Shown: one piece after another, positions 43,402 through 52,246 of the stretch | Position numbering within the stretch: the stretch's first letter is position 1 | How the letters are laid out: each line of letters opens with the position of its first letter | Assembly: GCF_026625645.1 (NCBI RefSeq) | Contig: NZ_CP113056.1 | Location: forward strand, 496,001-560,000 | Length of the DNA stretch: 64,000 nt | Direction: 5' to 3' | DNA from: Ancylobacter sp. SL191 | Lineage (GTDB): Bacteria > Pseudomonadota > Alphaproteobacteria > Rhizobiales > Xanthobacteraceae | Notes under the pieces: generated by a model | Seen by the model: the letters and a program-made list of their open reading frames with translations, nothing else | What the model was told of the DNA's origin: nothing | The model's database searches: none | Position numbers and translations under genes: made by a program

Positions 43402-45032
43402 GCACCACCGCTCGCCCCTTGGCCGTGTTGTGGGGCCGGCTCACCGGCCGCACCGGGCTGGTCATCAGCGGCCCCTTGCTGTCGCCCGACGCCAAGCCGC
43501 TGATCCAGCCGGTGCTGGCGGCGGCGGCGGTGCTGCTCGGCTCCTTCATCGTCGGCTTCGACACGCGGCTCTTTTCCATCGGCCTGCCGGATCTGCGCGG
43601 CGCCTTCGAGCTGAGCTTCGACCAGGGCGCCTGGCTGAGCACGGTCGCCACGGCGCCGCAGATCTTCATCGCGCCCGCCGTGCCCTGGCTCGCCGCCACC
43701 TTCGGCGTCGGGCGCGTGCTGTTCTGGCCGAGCCTCGCCTATGCGCTGCTCTGCTTGATCATCCCGTCGGCGCAGGGCTTCGAGATGCTGGTCGTGCTGC
43801 ACGCGCTGCGCGGGCTGCTGCTCGGCGTGTTCATCCCGGCCACCATCATGATCATCTTCCGCCGGCTGCCGATCAGCTGGTGGGTGCCGGCCATCGCCAT
43901 CTACTGCTTCCGCCTCGCCTTCTCGCAGAGCGTGGGCGTCGCGCTGGTGGGCTTCTATGTCGAGCATCTCGGCTGGCAGTGGGTGTACTGGCAGGACGTC
44001 ATCCTCGCCCCGCTCATCGGCCTGCTGATCCGCGCCGGGACGCCGCCGGCCCGCATCGATATCGGCCTGCTGGAGCGGGCGGACTGGGGCGGCATGGCAC
44101 TGCTCGGCACCGGCTGGGCGCTGATCTATATCGGCCTCGACCAGGGCAACCGGCTCGACTGGCTGCAATCCGGCCTGATCCTGACACTACTGACGGCGGG
44201 CGCCGTGCTGGTCATCGGCTTCTTCATCAATGAGCAGCTGGTGGCCAACCCCTGGGCCAGCCACACGGTCATCGCCAGCCGCAACGTGCTGCTCGCCTTC
44301 CTCGCCATCCTCTGCTTCGACGTCGCCAGCATCTCCAACAGCTATCTGGTGCCGAACTTCCTCGTGGCGGTCGCCGGGCTGCGGCCGGAGGAGATCGGCG
44401 GGCCGCTGGTGCTCGGCACCGCCGTGCCGCTGGTCCTGCTCATGCCGGTGGCGGTGATGGCGATAAGGCGTTTCGACGCCCGCCTCAGCCTCCTCATCGG
44501 CTTTGCCGCCTTCGCGGTAGCGGGCGAGCTGGGCACGGCGATCACCCATGAATGGTCGCCCTGGACCTTCCTGCCCATCCTGCTCATCCAGTCGGTCGGG
44601 CAGGCCTTCACCTTCCTCGCCGCCGTCGTCTACATCCTCGCCAATTCCGACCCGAAGCTCTCCACCTCGGTCGCCGCCCATGTGCAGGTGCTCCGGCTCG
44701 GCGGGGCGGAGATGGGGCTGAGCCTGATGGCGACACTGCTGCGCCAGCGCGAGCAGTTGCACTCCTACCTCATCGGCCTCCACGTCCCGGCATCGAGCGG
44801 GACGGTGGACGGAGCGGTACAGGGCCTCGCGGGCAGCTTCAGCGGCGCGGGCGGGTCGAGCCAGATCGCCACCGCGCGCGGCATCGGCACGCTCGCCCAA
44901 CTGGTGGCGCGCGAGGCCAATGTGCTCGCCTATATCGACGGTTTCCGGGTCAGCTACTGGGCGGCGCTGGCCGGCCTGCTGGTCGTCGCCTTCATGGGCG
45001 CGGCGCCCAAGGGACCGCTGGCACCGCGCTGA
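43398..45032 (+). CDS. EmrB-like MFS drug exporter, DHA2 family (14 helices)
   Basis: 544 residues with about 14 membrane helices, as expected for DHA2 exporters working with an EmrA adaptor. The family motif region GFDTRLFSIGLPDLRGAFELSFDQGAWLSTVAT-type (helix 1 to loop) and the helix-5 gate are recognisable. The C-terminal half has a large periplasmic loop between the last two helices (about 455-510). It overlaps the EmrA-like gene by 4 nt. Substrate unknown; the downstream AraC gene may regulate the pair. Confidence 0.9.
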   Translation: MSTTARPLAVLWGRLTGRTGLVISGPLLSPDAKPLIQPVLAAAAVLLGSFIVGFDTRLFSIGLPDLRGAFELSFDQGAWLSTVATAPQIFIAPAVPWLAATFGVGRVLFWPSLAYALLCLIIPSAQGFEMLVVLHALRGLLLGVFIPATIMIIFRRLPISWWVPAIAIYCFRLAFSQSVGVALVGFYVEHLGWQWVYWQDVILAPLIGLLIRAGTPPARIDIGLLERADWGGMALLGTGWALIYIGLDQGNRLDWLQSGLILTLLTAGAVLVIGFFINEQLVANPWASHTVIASRNVLLAFLAILCFDVASISNSYLVPNFLVAVAGLRPEEIGGPLVLGTAVPLVLLMPVAVMAIRRFDARLSLLIGFAAFAVAGELGTAITHEWSPWTFLPILLIQSVGQAFTFLAAVVYILANSDPKLSTSVAAHVQVLRLGGAEMGLSLMATLLRQREQLHSYLIGLHVPASSGTVDGAVQGLAGSFSGAGGSSQIATARGIGTLAQLVAREANVLAYIDGFRVSYWAALAGLLVVAFMGAAPKGPLAPR

Positions 45033-45054
45033 TGCGGTAACAAAACACCTTAAT

Positions 45055-45076
45055 ACATACCAAGGTATCTGTATGT
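45055..45076. promoter_or_regulatory. Nested dyads upstream of the AraC gene (ACATAC-N10-GTATGT)
   Basis: Outer arms ACATAC/GTATGT and an inner ATAC/GTAT pair share the AT-rich start of this 145-nt gap. It sits about 100 nt before the AraC start and after the EmrB stop, so it is a candidate operator for autoregulation. Confidence 0.4.
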
Positions 45077-45138
45077 CACACTCATCATATAGGCGGCGGA
45101 ACCCAGCGTAGAATGGAGCTTCCCGCCCCAAAAACTAC

Positions 45139-45168
45139 TCTCTGATCACACCGCATGAGGATCAGGGA
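45139..45168 (+). promoter_or_regulatory. Hairpin covering the AraC-gene ribosome-binding site
   Basis: TCTCTGATC (45139-45147) pairs with GATCAGGGA (45160-45168) with one mismatch. The right arm contains most of the GGGAG ribosome-binding site (45165-45169) for ATG 45178, so folding would lower translation. Confidence 0.4.
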
Positions 45169-45177
45169 GTTCCCGCC

Positions 45178-46008
45178 ATGTCGCTCCACGTCGCTCCGCT
45201 CGCCACCACCTCGCTGCCTTTCACCGCCTATCCGTCCCACGCAGCCCAGCGTCCCGGCCGCGATCGCCTGTCGGTCGAGCTCGGCCATATGGGCGTCGTG
45301 GTGGCGATCTCCACGCCCGGCGCCCGGCGCGAGCCGGCGGACGACGCAAGGCTCCGCCTCGAAGTGCCGCCCGCCGCCTTCGACCGCTATCTCGGCCTGT
45401 TCACCGACGGCGCACGCGCCGCGCTGGCGAGCGCAAGCGACCCGGTGGTGCGCCGCCTCTCCCGCGCGCTGGACGAAGCCGAGCGCACCGAGAGCAGTGA
45501 ACCGGCCACCCGCGACTTCGGCGGGCTCTACGCCGATGCGCTGCGGCTCGCCATCGTCGCCCGCCTTGCGGGCAGCGACGCTGAAGACCTGTCGGGCGCT
45601 CCCCACTTCATCGCTCCCGAGCCGCAGGTCGACGCCGAGGCCCCCGTCCGCGAACCGCGCCGGCCGAAGTCCGGCCTGCCGAAATGGCGCTTCAAGCGCG
45701 TCGCGGCCTATGTCGAGGAGCATCTGGGCACCAGCATCACGCTCGCCGACATGGCTGGCGCCGCCGGGCTCAGCCGGATGCATTTCGCCGCCCAGTTCCG
45801 TGTGCTGACCGGGCTGCGGCCGCACGAATATCTGCTGCGCCAGCGCATCGAGCGCGCCCAGCAGATGCTGGTGGAGACCCGCGACCCGCTGGTGGAGATC
45901 GCCCTGGCGGTCGGCTTCCAGACGCAGGCGCACTTCACCACCGTGTTCCGCCGCTTCGTCGGCGACACCCCGTATCAGTGGCGCGCGGCCAATCGCAGCC
46001 ACGGCTGA
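45178..46008 (+). CDS. AraC-family transcriptional regulator
   Basis: 276 residues. The C-terminal AraC DNA-binding domain (about 175-272) has two helix-turn-helix units, with [21 protein letters not shown] and the signature [25 protein letters not shown]. The N-terminal 170 residues match no domain I recognise and include an acidic, Ala-rich region (120-165) that is probably a linker. It lies between the EmrAB-like pair and a Tat-exported hydrolase gene; either could be its target. The GGGAG site is partly in a hairpin. Confidence 0.9.
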   Translation: MSLHVAPLATTSLPFTAYPSHAAQRPGRDRLSVELGHMGVVVAISTPGARREPADDARLRLEVPPAAFDRYLGLFTDGARAALASASDPVVRRLSRALDEAERTESSEPATRDFGGLYADALRLAIVARLAGSDAEDLSGAPHFIAPEPQVDAEAPVREPRRPKSGLPKWRFKRVAAYVEEHLGTSITLADMAGAAGLSRMHFAAQFRVLTGLRPHEYLLRQRIERAQQMLVETRDPLVEIALAVGFQTQAHFTTVFRRFVGDTPYQWRAANRSHG

Positions 46009-46165
46009 GACCGGCCTCATACCTGAGGATGATACCGCACATCCTCAGGTGTGCCGCCACGACACCCTTCGCCGGATTGTCGGCCACGGCCCGCGCTCTA
46101 CCTTGGCGTCCCACCGCCCGGCCCGCTCCGCGACCTCCTTCACCGACCGCACCGGGAGCCGAACC

Positions 46166-47158
46166 GTGACCAATCTTCACCTTGCCCTGCCCACTGCCTC
46201 CCGCCGCGACATTCTCGCGCTCGGCGCCGGTGCCGTCGCCCTGGCGGCGCTGCCGAGCCTGCCGGCCTTCGCCGCCAATGCGGCGTCCACCTCTTCCTCT
46301 TCCGCTGAAAGGACCATGACCATGGGTTACGTCACCACCAAGGACGGCGTTGAGATCTTCTACAAGGATTGGGGTCCGAAGGACGCCCAGCCCATCGTGT
46401 TCCACCACGGCTGGCCGCTCTCGGCGGACGACTGGGACACGCAGATGATGTTCTTCCTGGCCAATGGCTTCCGCGTCGTCGCCAGCGACCGTCGCGGCCA
46501 TGGCCGCTCGTCGCAGGTGAGCGACGGTCACGATATGGACCATTACGCCGCCGACGTCTCGGCCGTGGTCGAGCATCTCGACCTGAAGGACGCCGTCCAT
46601 ATCGGCCATTCCACCGGCGGCGGTCAGGTCGCCCGCTATGTCGCCCAATACGGCATTCCGCAGGGCCGCGTCGCCAAGGCTGTGCTGGTCGCCGCCGTGC
46701 CGCCGATCATGCTGAAGACCGAGGCCTATCCGGGCGGCCTGCCGATCGAGGTGTTCGACGGCTTCCGCGCCGCGCTCGCCGCCAACCGCGCGCAGTTCTT
46801 CCTCGATGTCGCCGCCGGCCCGTTCTACGGCTTCAACCGCGAGGGCGCGAAGGTCTCGCAGGGCGTGATCAACAATTGGTGGCGCCAGGGGATGATGGGC
46901 GCCGCCAAGGCGCATTATGATGGGATCAAGGCCTTCTCCGAGACCGACCAGACGGCCGACCTCAAGGCCATGACCGTCCCGACCCTCGTGCTGCAGGGTG
47001 ATGACGACCAGATCGTGCCGTACAAGGAGGCCGCCGAACTGCAGGCCAAGCTGCTGCCGAAGCCCACGCTGAAGATCTATCCGGGCTTCCCGCACGGCAT
47101 GCTGACCACCCATGCCGACGTCATCAACCCGGATATCCTCGCCTTCATCAAGGGCTGA
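46166..47158 (+). CDS. Tat-exported alpha/beta hydrolase (non-haem chloroperoxidase/perhydrolase type)
   Basis: 330 residues. The N-terminus carries a twin-arginine signal ([19 protein letters not shown]), predicted to be cut after about residue 38. The alpha/beta-hydrolase core has the oxyanion HGWP motif (81-84), nucleophile Ser149 in GHSTGG, an Asp in QGDDDQIVP (about 280) and His310 in PGFPHGM. This subgroup is annotated as non-haem chloroperoxidases or perhydrolases, though many act as esterases. A second ATG at 46316, [11 protein letters not shown], is the start of cytoplasmic homologues; the GTG at 46166 with GGGAG upstream retains the signal. A terminator hairpin follows. Confidence 0.88.
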   Translation: MTNLHLALPTASRRDILALGAGAVALAALPSLPAFAANAASTSSSSAERTMTMGYVTTKDGVEIFYKDWGPKDAQPIVFHHGWPLSADDWDTQMMFFLANGFRVVASDRRGHGRSSQVSDGHDMDHYAADVSAVVEHLDLKDAVHIGHSTGGGQVARYVAQYGIPQGRVAKAVLVAAVPPIMLKTEAYPGGLPIEVFDGFRAALAANRAQFFLDVAAGPFYGFNREGAKVSQGVINNWWRQGMMGAAKAHYDGIKAFSETDQTADLKAMTVPTLVLQGDDDQIVPYKEAAELQAKLLPKPTLKIYPGFPHGMLTTHADVINPDILAFIKG

Positions 47159-47178
47159 TCCCCGCCCCCGCGATGACG

Positions 47179-47205
47179 AAAGGCCGGCCCTCAAGGCCGG
47201 CCTTT
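47179..47205. terminator. Bidirectional terminator between hydrolase and nrsF genes
   Basis: A perfect 11-bp stem AAAGGCCGGCC with 5-nt loop and its complement ending CCTTT lies between convergent stops (47158 and 47212). The A/T ends give short U-runs in both directions. Confidence 0.75.
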
Positions 47206-47211
47206 CTGCGT

Positions 47212-47847
47212 TTACCAGCGCAGGAGGCGGCGACCCGCCACATAGCCGGTGGCGCTGACGATCAGAATGGCGAGGCCATACCAGGTGGCGATGAAAAGCG
47301 GACTGTCATCCGGGCAATGCAGCGCGTAGACCGCAGCGCCGATAGCGCCCGCCGCCAGCCCGGCCGCGGCACCGGCCAGGCCCGGATCAGCCGGAGCCGT
47401 TCCCCGAAGCGCCCAGAGGATCGCGACCAGAGGCGCCACCGATACGAGCGGAATGAAGAACAGGCAGAAGCTGGCGTGCAGCCCTTCCAGACACTCCATC
47501 CAGCGCGCGCGCGGCAGCACGACGAGTTCGGCCGACACGGCCAGAAGCAGCAGGCCGAGCGGAAGAAGCAGAAGCCGCAGGCGCGGGCGCAGCTTCAGAC
47601 CCGGTCGACCGACACGGAACAGCATCCAGCCTGCGAGGACCGCGAGCAGGAGCGTGAAGCTGATCTTGAACAGGACACGGCTGGTCTCCACGGCACTGGC
47701 CAGGTCCGGCCGGAGGCCGATGGTGCCTCCCAGAAGCGCCAACGCCGCTGCCGCCCCACCCGCGAGGGCGAGCGCAAGGCTCGCGCCGAGGTGCGTGCGC
47801 ACCGGGGAATCCTGCGCCAGCAGGCTGATCAGCTCGTCGGTTTTCAC
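47212..47847 (-). CDS. nrsF: NrsF-family membrane anti-sigma factor (DUF1109)
   Basis: 211 residues with six predicted membrane helices and a short N-terminal cytoplasmic segment MKTDELISLLAQDSP, the standard layout of DUF1109/NrsF proteins. Conserved Cys residues lie at ECLEGLHASFC in a loop and at ALHCPDD near the C-terminus. The family holds its cognate ECF sigma factor at the membrane and releases it when metals or oxidants modify these cysteines. It overlaps the sigma-factor gene by 4 nt (47844-47847). Confidence 0.92.
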   Translation of the reverse strand: MKTDELISLLAQDSPVRTHLGASLALALAGGAAAALALLGGTIGLRPDLASAVETSRVLFKISFTLLLAVLAGWMLFRVGRPGLKLRPRLRLLLLPLGLLLLAVSAELVVLPRARWMECLEGLHASFCLFFIPLVSVAPLVAILWALRGTAPADPGLAGAAAGLAAGAIGAAVYALHCPDDSPLFIATWYGLAILIVSATGYVAGRRLLRW

Positions 47848-48401
47848 GCCTCGTCACTCCGGTAAAGCCGCGCCAGCGTCTTCAACGCACGATGCAGCGC
47901 CACGCGCACGGCCCCCTCACTCATCTGCAACCGCGCCGCCGTCTCGCGCACGCCCTCGCCCTTGAGCGAGATGGAGCGCACGATGTCGCGTTGCGGATCC
48001 TTGAGCTGCTCCAGCAACTGTTCCACGTCGATCCGGTCGCCGGGATCGGCAGCCGTGTCGGCTTCCAGTATCTCCATGACGTCGTCGATCGGCGTCGTCG
48101 CCTCCCGGCCCCGTCGCCGCAGGCTGTCGATCAGCTTGTTGCGCACGATGGTCGAGAGCCACGGCCCGATCGGCCGGCCGGGATCCCACGTCCCACGCTT
48201 GAGGTGCACCGCCAGCAGCACCTCCTGCACGACATCCTCGACGTCACTCTCCGAGGCGCCGAAAGCCCGGCAGCGGCGGCGGGCGATGGCGCGCAGATGC
48301 GGCGTCACTGCCGCGAGAAGACGATGATAGGCGTGGCTGTCACCGGCATTCGCCCGGCGCATCCATTCCGCCCACTCCGCTTCCCGGCTCGCTTGCGTCA
48401 C
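47844..48401 (-). CDS. sigF: ECF sigma factor, SigF/NrsF-associated group
   Basis: 185 residues. Sigma region 2 (about 35-100; VEDVVQEVLLAVHLKRGTWDP and PWLSTIVRNKLIDSLRR) and region 4 (about 130-180; LQMSEGAVRVALHRALKTL) are intact. It directs RNA polymerase to a promoter class seen twice here: before itself and before the divergent DUF2282 gene. The GTG at 48401 lies only about 10 nt after the -10 element, so the message would be nearly leaderless; ATG 48362 is a possible alternative but cuts into the conserved EWAEWMRR start. Held inactive by the overlapping nrsF product. Confidence 0.94.
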   Translation of the reverse strand: MTQASREAEWAEWMRRANAGDSHAYHRLLAAVTPHLRAIARRRCRAFGASESDVEDVVQEVLLAVHLKRGTWDPGRPIGPWLSTIVRNKLIDSLRRRGREATTPIDDVMEILEADTAADPGDRIDVEQLLEQLKDPQRDIVRSISLKGEGVRETAARLQMSEGAVRVALHRALKTLARLYRSDEA

Positions 48402-48410
48402 GTCATCCCC

Positions 48411-48439
48411 AATACGCGGGCGTCTGGCACATTGTTACA
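48411..48439 (-). promoter_or_regulatory. ECF-type promoter of sigF-nrsF
   Basis: Read on the minus strand: TGTAAC (48434-48439), 17 bp, CGTATT (48411-48416). The spacing and the GCCCG before CGTA match the plus-strand element at 48538-48566. Two independent copies with identical spacing support autoregulation by the encoded sigma factor. Confidence 0.7.
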
Positions 48440-48537
48440 GGCCCATGAACATTATGTGGAGCCGAGGCCGCGGGCTCCGGCAGGAGCCGTCAGGACCAGC
48501 GGAATCCGTCGCGTCGAAAAAAGATTCGCGGTGCCAG

Positions 48538-48566
48538 TGTAACGACGGATGGGGTGCCCGCGTAGC
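48538..48566 (+). promoter_or_regulatory. ECF-type promoter of the bufferin operon
   Basis: TGTAAC (48538-48543), 17 bp, CGTAGC (48561-48566), with GCCCG directly before CGTA. It lies 45 nt upstream of the DUF2282 start and mirrors the element before sigF. It should be read by the divergent ECF sigma factor. Confidence 0.72.
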
Positions 48567-48610
48567 TGTGGTGTCGGCCCGCCGTGGCCGATCCCAACGG
48601 AGAACATCCC

Positions 48611-48895
48611 ATGAAGAACAGCGTCGCCACGTTGGCGCTGGCGGGTTCGCTCGCCACCGCCATCGCCACCCTTGCTGCGCCCACCGCTCACGCCGCCGCC
48701 GACAAGGAAAAGTGCTTCGGCGTCGCGCTGAAGGGGCAGAATGACTGCGCCGCCGGGCCCGGCACCACCTGCGCCGGCACCTCCAAGGTCGACTACCAGA
48801 AGAATGCCTGGAAGCTGGTGCCCGCTGGCACCTGCACGACCATGAAGACGCCGAACGGCATGGGCTCGCTGAAGGCCGGCCCGGCGCCGACCTGA
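48611..48895 (+). CDS. bufA1: DUF2282 bufferin-type precursor peptide (BufA1-like)
   Basis: 94 residues. A Sec signal peptide of about 28 residues ends THAHA-like (PTAHA) before [18 protein letters not shown]. The mature part has four cysteines (35, 46, 54, 75) in the family spacing [24 protein letters not shown]. In bufferins an MNIO enzyme converts such cysteines into thiooxazoles that bind copper in the periplasm. The modifying enzyme and its partner are encoded directly downstream. GGAGA precedes ATG 48611, which follows the ECF promoter by 45 nt. Before this role was found the family was listed only as an integral-membrane or hypothetical protein. Confidence 0.9.
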   Translation: MKNSVATLALAGSLATAIATLAAPTAHAAADKEKCFGVALKGQNDCAAGPGTTCAGTSKVDYQKNAWKLVPAGTCTTMKTPNGMGSLKAGPAPT

Positions 48896-48979
48896 TCTCG
48901 CCTCGCGACACAAGGCGGCGCGGTCCTGGTGCCAGATGCACGACCGCGCCGCGCCCTTCACCGCCCTGAGGAGGCGCCC

Positions 48980-49831
48980 GTGATTCCGAGCATTCTTCCC
49001 CCGCGCCCCGGCGTCGGCTTCAAGCCGGAGCACTTCGCCGCCATCACTGCCGAGCGCCAGCCGCTCGGCTTCTTCGAGGTTCATGCGGAGAATTACATGG
49101 GCGCGGGCGGCCCGCCCCATGCGCAGCTCACGCGGCTGCGGGCCGATTACGCCCTGTCGATCCACGGCGTGGGCCTCTCCATCGGCTCGATGCAGCCGCT
49201 GGATCGGGACCATCTTAGCCGGCTGCGCACCTTGTGCGCCCGCTACGAGCCCGAGAGCTTTTCCGAGCATCTCGCTTGGTCGAGCCATGACAGCGTGTTC
49301 CTCAACGACCTGCTGCCCCTGCCCTATACGCAAGCAACGCTGGAGCGCGTTGCCGATCACATCGACCTCGTGCAGGAGACGCTCGGCCGGCCCATGCTGC
49401 TGGAGAACCCGGCGACCTATGTGAGCTTCGCCGCCAGCACGATCGAGGAGACCGATTTCCTCGGGCAGCTCGCGCGGCGCACCGGCTGCGGGCTGCTGCT
49501 CGACGTGAACAATGTGCTCGTCGCCGCCACCAACCATCATCTCGACCCACGCGCCTATCTCGCCCGCTTTCCGCTGGCCGAGGTGCGGGAGATCCATCTC
49601 AGCGGCCATGCCGCGACGGTGGACGACGATGGCGCGCCGCTGCTGATCGACAGCCATGACACGCCGGTGACGGACGAAGTCTGGGTGCTCTATGCCGAGG
49701 TGATCGCCCGTACCGGTCCCATCGCCACCCTCATCGAATGGGACAATGACGTGCCGGACTGGCCGGTGCTGCGCGCGGAAGCGGAAGCGGCGGACGCCCT
49801 GCTGACGCGATCCCGGCGGCGGGCGGCGTGA
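48980..49831 (+). CDS. bufB1: MNIO enzyme, DUF692 (BufB-like) peptide-modifying oxygenase
   Basis: 283 residues of the DUF692 TIM-barrel. Conserved metal ligands are seen in [21 protein letters not shown] (His62), [33 protein letters not shown] and EWDND, which together build the multinuclear iron site. It acts on the Cys residues of the DUF2282 precursor before export. The GTG at 48980 has GAGGAGG upstream; the frame is open 17 codons further but without support. It lies 84 nt after the precursor gene and 7 nt before the partner gene. Cytoplasmic. Confidence 0.93.
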   Translation: MIPSILPPRPGVGFKPEHFAAITAERQPLGFFEVHAENYMGAGGPPHAQLTRLRADYALSIHGVGLSIGSMQPLDRDHLSRLRTLCARYEPESFSEHLAWSSHDSVFLNDLLPLPYTQATLERVADHIDLVQETLGRPMLLENPATYVSFAASTIEETDFLGQLARRTGCGLLLDVNNVLVAATNHHLDPRAYLARFPLAEVREIHLSGHAATVDDDGAPLLIDSHDTPVTDEVWVLYAEVIARTGPIATLIEWDNDVPDWPVLRAEAEAADALLTRSRRRAA

Positions 49832-49838
49832 GGCGGCC

Positions 49839-50609
49839 ATGAACCTTGATCCCGGCATCGCCCAGGCGGCCTTCGCCGCCGCCCTCGCCGACCCGGCGCA
49901 GCCGGTGCCCGACGGGTTGACCGCGTGGCATGGCGGAACTCCCGCGCGGCGCTTCGCCGTCTATCGCAACAATGTCACGGTCAGCCTGATGGAGGCGCTC
50001 GGCGCCCGCTACCCGGCGGTGAAGGCGATTGTCGGCGACGATTTCTTCGCCGCCCTCGCCCGGCTCTATGTCAGCGCCCATCCCCCGCGCTCGCCGCTGA
50101 TGATGACCTATGGCGGTGAGTTCGCGGATTTTCTCGCCGGTTTCGAGCCAGCGCAAAGCCTGCCCTATCTGCCGGATGTCGCCCGGCTGGAAGATGCCCG
50201 CAGCCGCGCCTACCACGCCGCCGACGCCGCCCCGCTCGATCCGGCCTCACTTGCCGGGCTGACGCCGGAGCAAGTGGCGGGGCTGCGCCTTACCCCACAC
50301 CCCGCGCTCGCCCTCCTGCGCTCCCCCCATCCGGTGGTGACGATCTGGGCGATGAACGCGGGGGAGATCGCGCCCGCCCCGATCGAACACTGGGACGGCG
50401 AGGACGCGCTCGTCACCCGCCCCCACCTCACCGTCGAGATCCACCGCCTGCCGCCGGGCGCCGGCGCCTTCATTGCCGCGCTGACTGAGGGCCTCACCCT
50501 CACGGAGGCCGCCGCGCAGGGGGCACAGGCCGCCGCCGCCTTTAACCTGTCCGCCACGCTCGCGCTCACCCTCGCCAGCGGCGCCGTCACCGGAGCGTCC
50601 CATGACTGA
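49839..50609 (+). CDS. bufC1: DUF2063 partner protein (BufC-like) of the MNIO enzyme
   Basis: 256 residues. The N-terminal DUF2063 domain (about 5-95) has the typical VYRNNVTVSLMEAL and the YP.V..IVG.DFF pattern. A C-terminal domain (about 140-250) is common in the family. It forms a complex with the DUF692 enzyme and is thought to recognise or present the precursor peptide. It starts 7 nt after bufB1 and overlaps the DoxX gene by 8 nt, so all four genes form one transcription unit. Cytoplasmic. Confidence 0.92.
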   Translation: MNLDPGIAQAAFAAALADPAQPVPDGLTAWHGGTPARRFAVYRNNVTVSLMEALGARYPAVKAIVGDDFFAALARLYVSAHPPRSPLMMTYGGEFADFLAGFEPAQSLPYLPDVARLEDARSRAYHAADAAPLDPASLAGLTPEQVAGLRLTPHPALALLRSPHPVVTIWAMNAGEIAPAPIEHWDGEDALVTRPHLTVEIHRLPPGAGAFIAALTEGLTLTEAAAQGAQAAAAFNLSATLALTLASGAVTGASHD

Positions 50610-51060
50610 GATTGCCCGCCTGCTCATGACCGGCCGCGCCCTCGCCGGGCGCATCCCGCACGATCTTATCGCGCTGATCGCGCGGCTCTCCATCGCCGGC
50701 GTGTTCTGGCAGTCCGGCCAGACCAAGGTTGAGGGCTTCATGGTGACCGACAGTGCGGTCTTCCTGTTCGAAAACGAGTACCAGCTCCCCCTCGTTAGCC
50801 CCGTCATCGCCGCACATCTCGCGGCGCTGGCCGAGCACCTGTTCCCGGTACTGCTGGTGCTCGGCCTCGCCAGCCGGCTCTCCGCGCTGGCGCTGCTCGG
50901 CATGACGCTGGTGATCCAGCTTCTGGTCTATCCCGGCGCCTGGCCGACCCACGGCACCTGGGCTGCCTGTCTGCTCATCATCCTCGCCCATGGGCCGGGC
51001 CGGTTCTCGCTCGACCATCTCCTCGCCCCGCGGCTCGGCCTGAGGCCGGCCGCCGCGTGA
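50602..51060 (+). CDS. DoxX-family membrane protein of the bufferin operon
   Basis: 152 residues with four predicted membrane helices (about 22-40, 66-84, 90-110, 120-137). The DoxX signature SGQTKVEGF lies after helix 1. Proteins of this family commonly close DUF2282/DUF692/DUF2063 operons; their job is unknown, perhaps redox or quinone-linked. It overlaps bufC1 by 8 nt and ends 9 nt before a convergent minus-strand gene. Inner membrane. Confidence 0.9.
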   Translation: MTEIARLLMTGRALAGRIPHDLIALIARLSIAGVFWQSGQTKVEGFMVTDSAVFLFENEYQLPLVSPVIAAHLAALAEHLFPVLLVLGLASRLSALALLGMTLVIQLLVYPGAWPTHGTWAACLLIILAHGPGRFSLDHLLAPRLGLRPAAA

Positions 51061-51068
51061 GCGAGCGT

Positions 51069-51914
51069 TCAGCGCGCCGGCACCGCCCGCTGGCGCTGCT
51101 CGCCAAGGCCGGCGATGAACAGGTGCATGGTCTGGCCGGCCTTGAGATAGACCGGCGGCTTATGGCCGAGCCCGACACCGGGCGGCGTGCCGGTGGTGAT
51201 GATGTCGCCCGGCTGGAGGCTCATGAACTGGCTGATATAGGAGACGATGAACGGCACGCTGAAGATCATGGTGCGCGTCGAGCCGTTCTGGTGGCGCCGG
51301 CCATCAACCTCCAGCCACATGTCGAGCACGTGCGGGTCGGGGATCTCGTCGGTCGTCACCAGCCACGGGCCGATGGGCCCGAAGGTGTCACAGCCCTTGC
51401 CCTTGTCCCACTGCCCGCCGCGCTCCAGCTGGAAGGCGCGTTCGGAGACGTCGTTGACGATGCAATAGCCGGCGACATGCGCATAGGCGTCCTCGACCGC
51501 CACATATTTCGCGGGCTTGCCGATGATGATGCCGAGCTCGACCTCCCAGTCGGTCTTCTCCGAGCCGCGCGGGATTTCCACATCGTCATTCGGCCCGACG
51601 ATGCAGCTCGTCGGCTTCATGAAAAGCACCGGCTCGTTTGGAATGGGCATGCCGGCTTCCTCGGCATGGTCGGAATAATTGAGGCCGACGCAGACGAACT
51701 TGCCGATGCCGCCCACCGGCGCGCCAAAGCGCGGGGATCCCTCCACCGCCGGCAGCTCGGCCGGATCGAGCGCGGCGAGGCGGGCGAGGCTCTCCGGCAG
51801 CAGCGCCTCGCCAGTGATGTCGGCAATAAAGTCCGAGAGACCGCGCAGCACGCCGGAGCCATCCACCAGGCCCGGCTTTTCCTGGCCGACCTCACCGTAG
51901 CGAACGAGCTTCAT
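51069..51914 (-). CDS. Fumarylacetoacetate hydrolase-family protein
   Basis: 281 residues. The FAH fold covers about 70-275, with metal ligands in the E-x-E motif of DWEVELGIIIG and a following Asp (AGYCIVNDVSER). The N-terminal 65 residues MKLVRYGEVGQEKPGLVDGSG form the small cap domain. Members act on 2-oxo acids, for example 2,4-diketo-3-deoxyrhamnonate hydrolase or ureidoglycolate lyase; the sequence does not decide, and no linked pathway genes are present. ATG 51914 is the family start. It appears monocistronic. Confidence 0.88.
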   Translation of the reverse strand: MKLVRYGEVGQEKPGLVDGSGVLRGLSDFIADITGEALLPESLARLAALDPAELPAVEGSPRFGAPVGGIGKFVCVGLNYSDHAEEAGMPIPNEPVLFMKPTSCIVGPNDDVEIPRGSEKTDWEVELGIIIGKPAKYVAVEDAYAHVAGYCIVNDVSERAFQLERGGQWDKGKGCDTFGPIGPWLVTTDEIPDPHVLDMWLEVDGRRHQNGSTRTMIFSVPFIVSYISQFMSLQPGDIITTGTPPGVGLGHKPPVYLKAGQTMHLFIAGLGEQRQRAVPAR

Positions 51915-52246
51915 CCCGGCGTCTCCTTGCTGTGTGATCCTGTCTGCGCACATCGATCGCCGCCCGCGCGGGGAAAAGCAACCGTCGCCGTGCGAAGTCG
52001 AAACGCCGGCACACATCCGCGCAATGGGCGGTTATCGTCCCGCCGCGCGGTTTCGCTGACGCCGCTGTGCAGTGCCGCGCGGACACGCTGATAAAATGTT
52101 TAGCAGTTATGCAAGGCGCGGTTTCCCGATAGTCTCGACAGCAGCCGGCCCCTCGTCTTACGATCATTCTTAATCTCGGAATGGATCATCGCCGTCTCGC
52201 TGGGTGCAGGCCGGGCAGCCGCGACGATCCTCTATTGGGTATATTG
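51915..52246. other. Divergent non-coding gap before the glycosyltransferase cluster
   Basis: 332 nt without a supported gene. A small AT-rich part around 52090-52120 (TAAAATGTTTAGCAGTTATGC) is the best promoter candidate for the plus-strand cluster. The frame of the first glycosyltransferase is open from ATG 52181, but residues before 52247 do not resemble coding sequence and lack a ribosome-binding site. Confidence 0.4.

Noticed and set aside
48452..49858. Minus-strand open frame opposite the bufferin genes
   Set aside because: Arg/Gly/His-rich shadow of the DUF2282 and DUF692 genes, which have correct motifs, ribosome-binding sites and a promoter.
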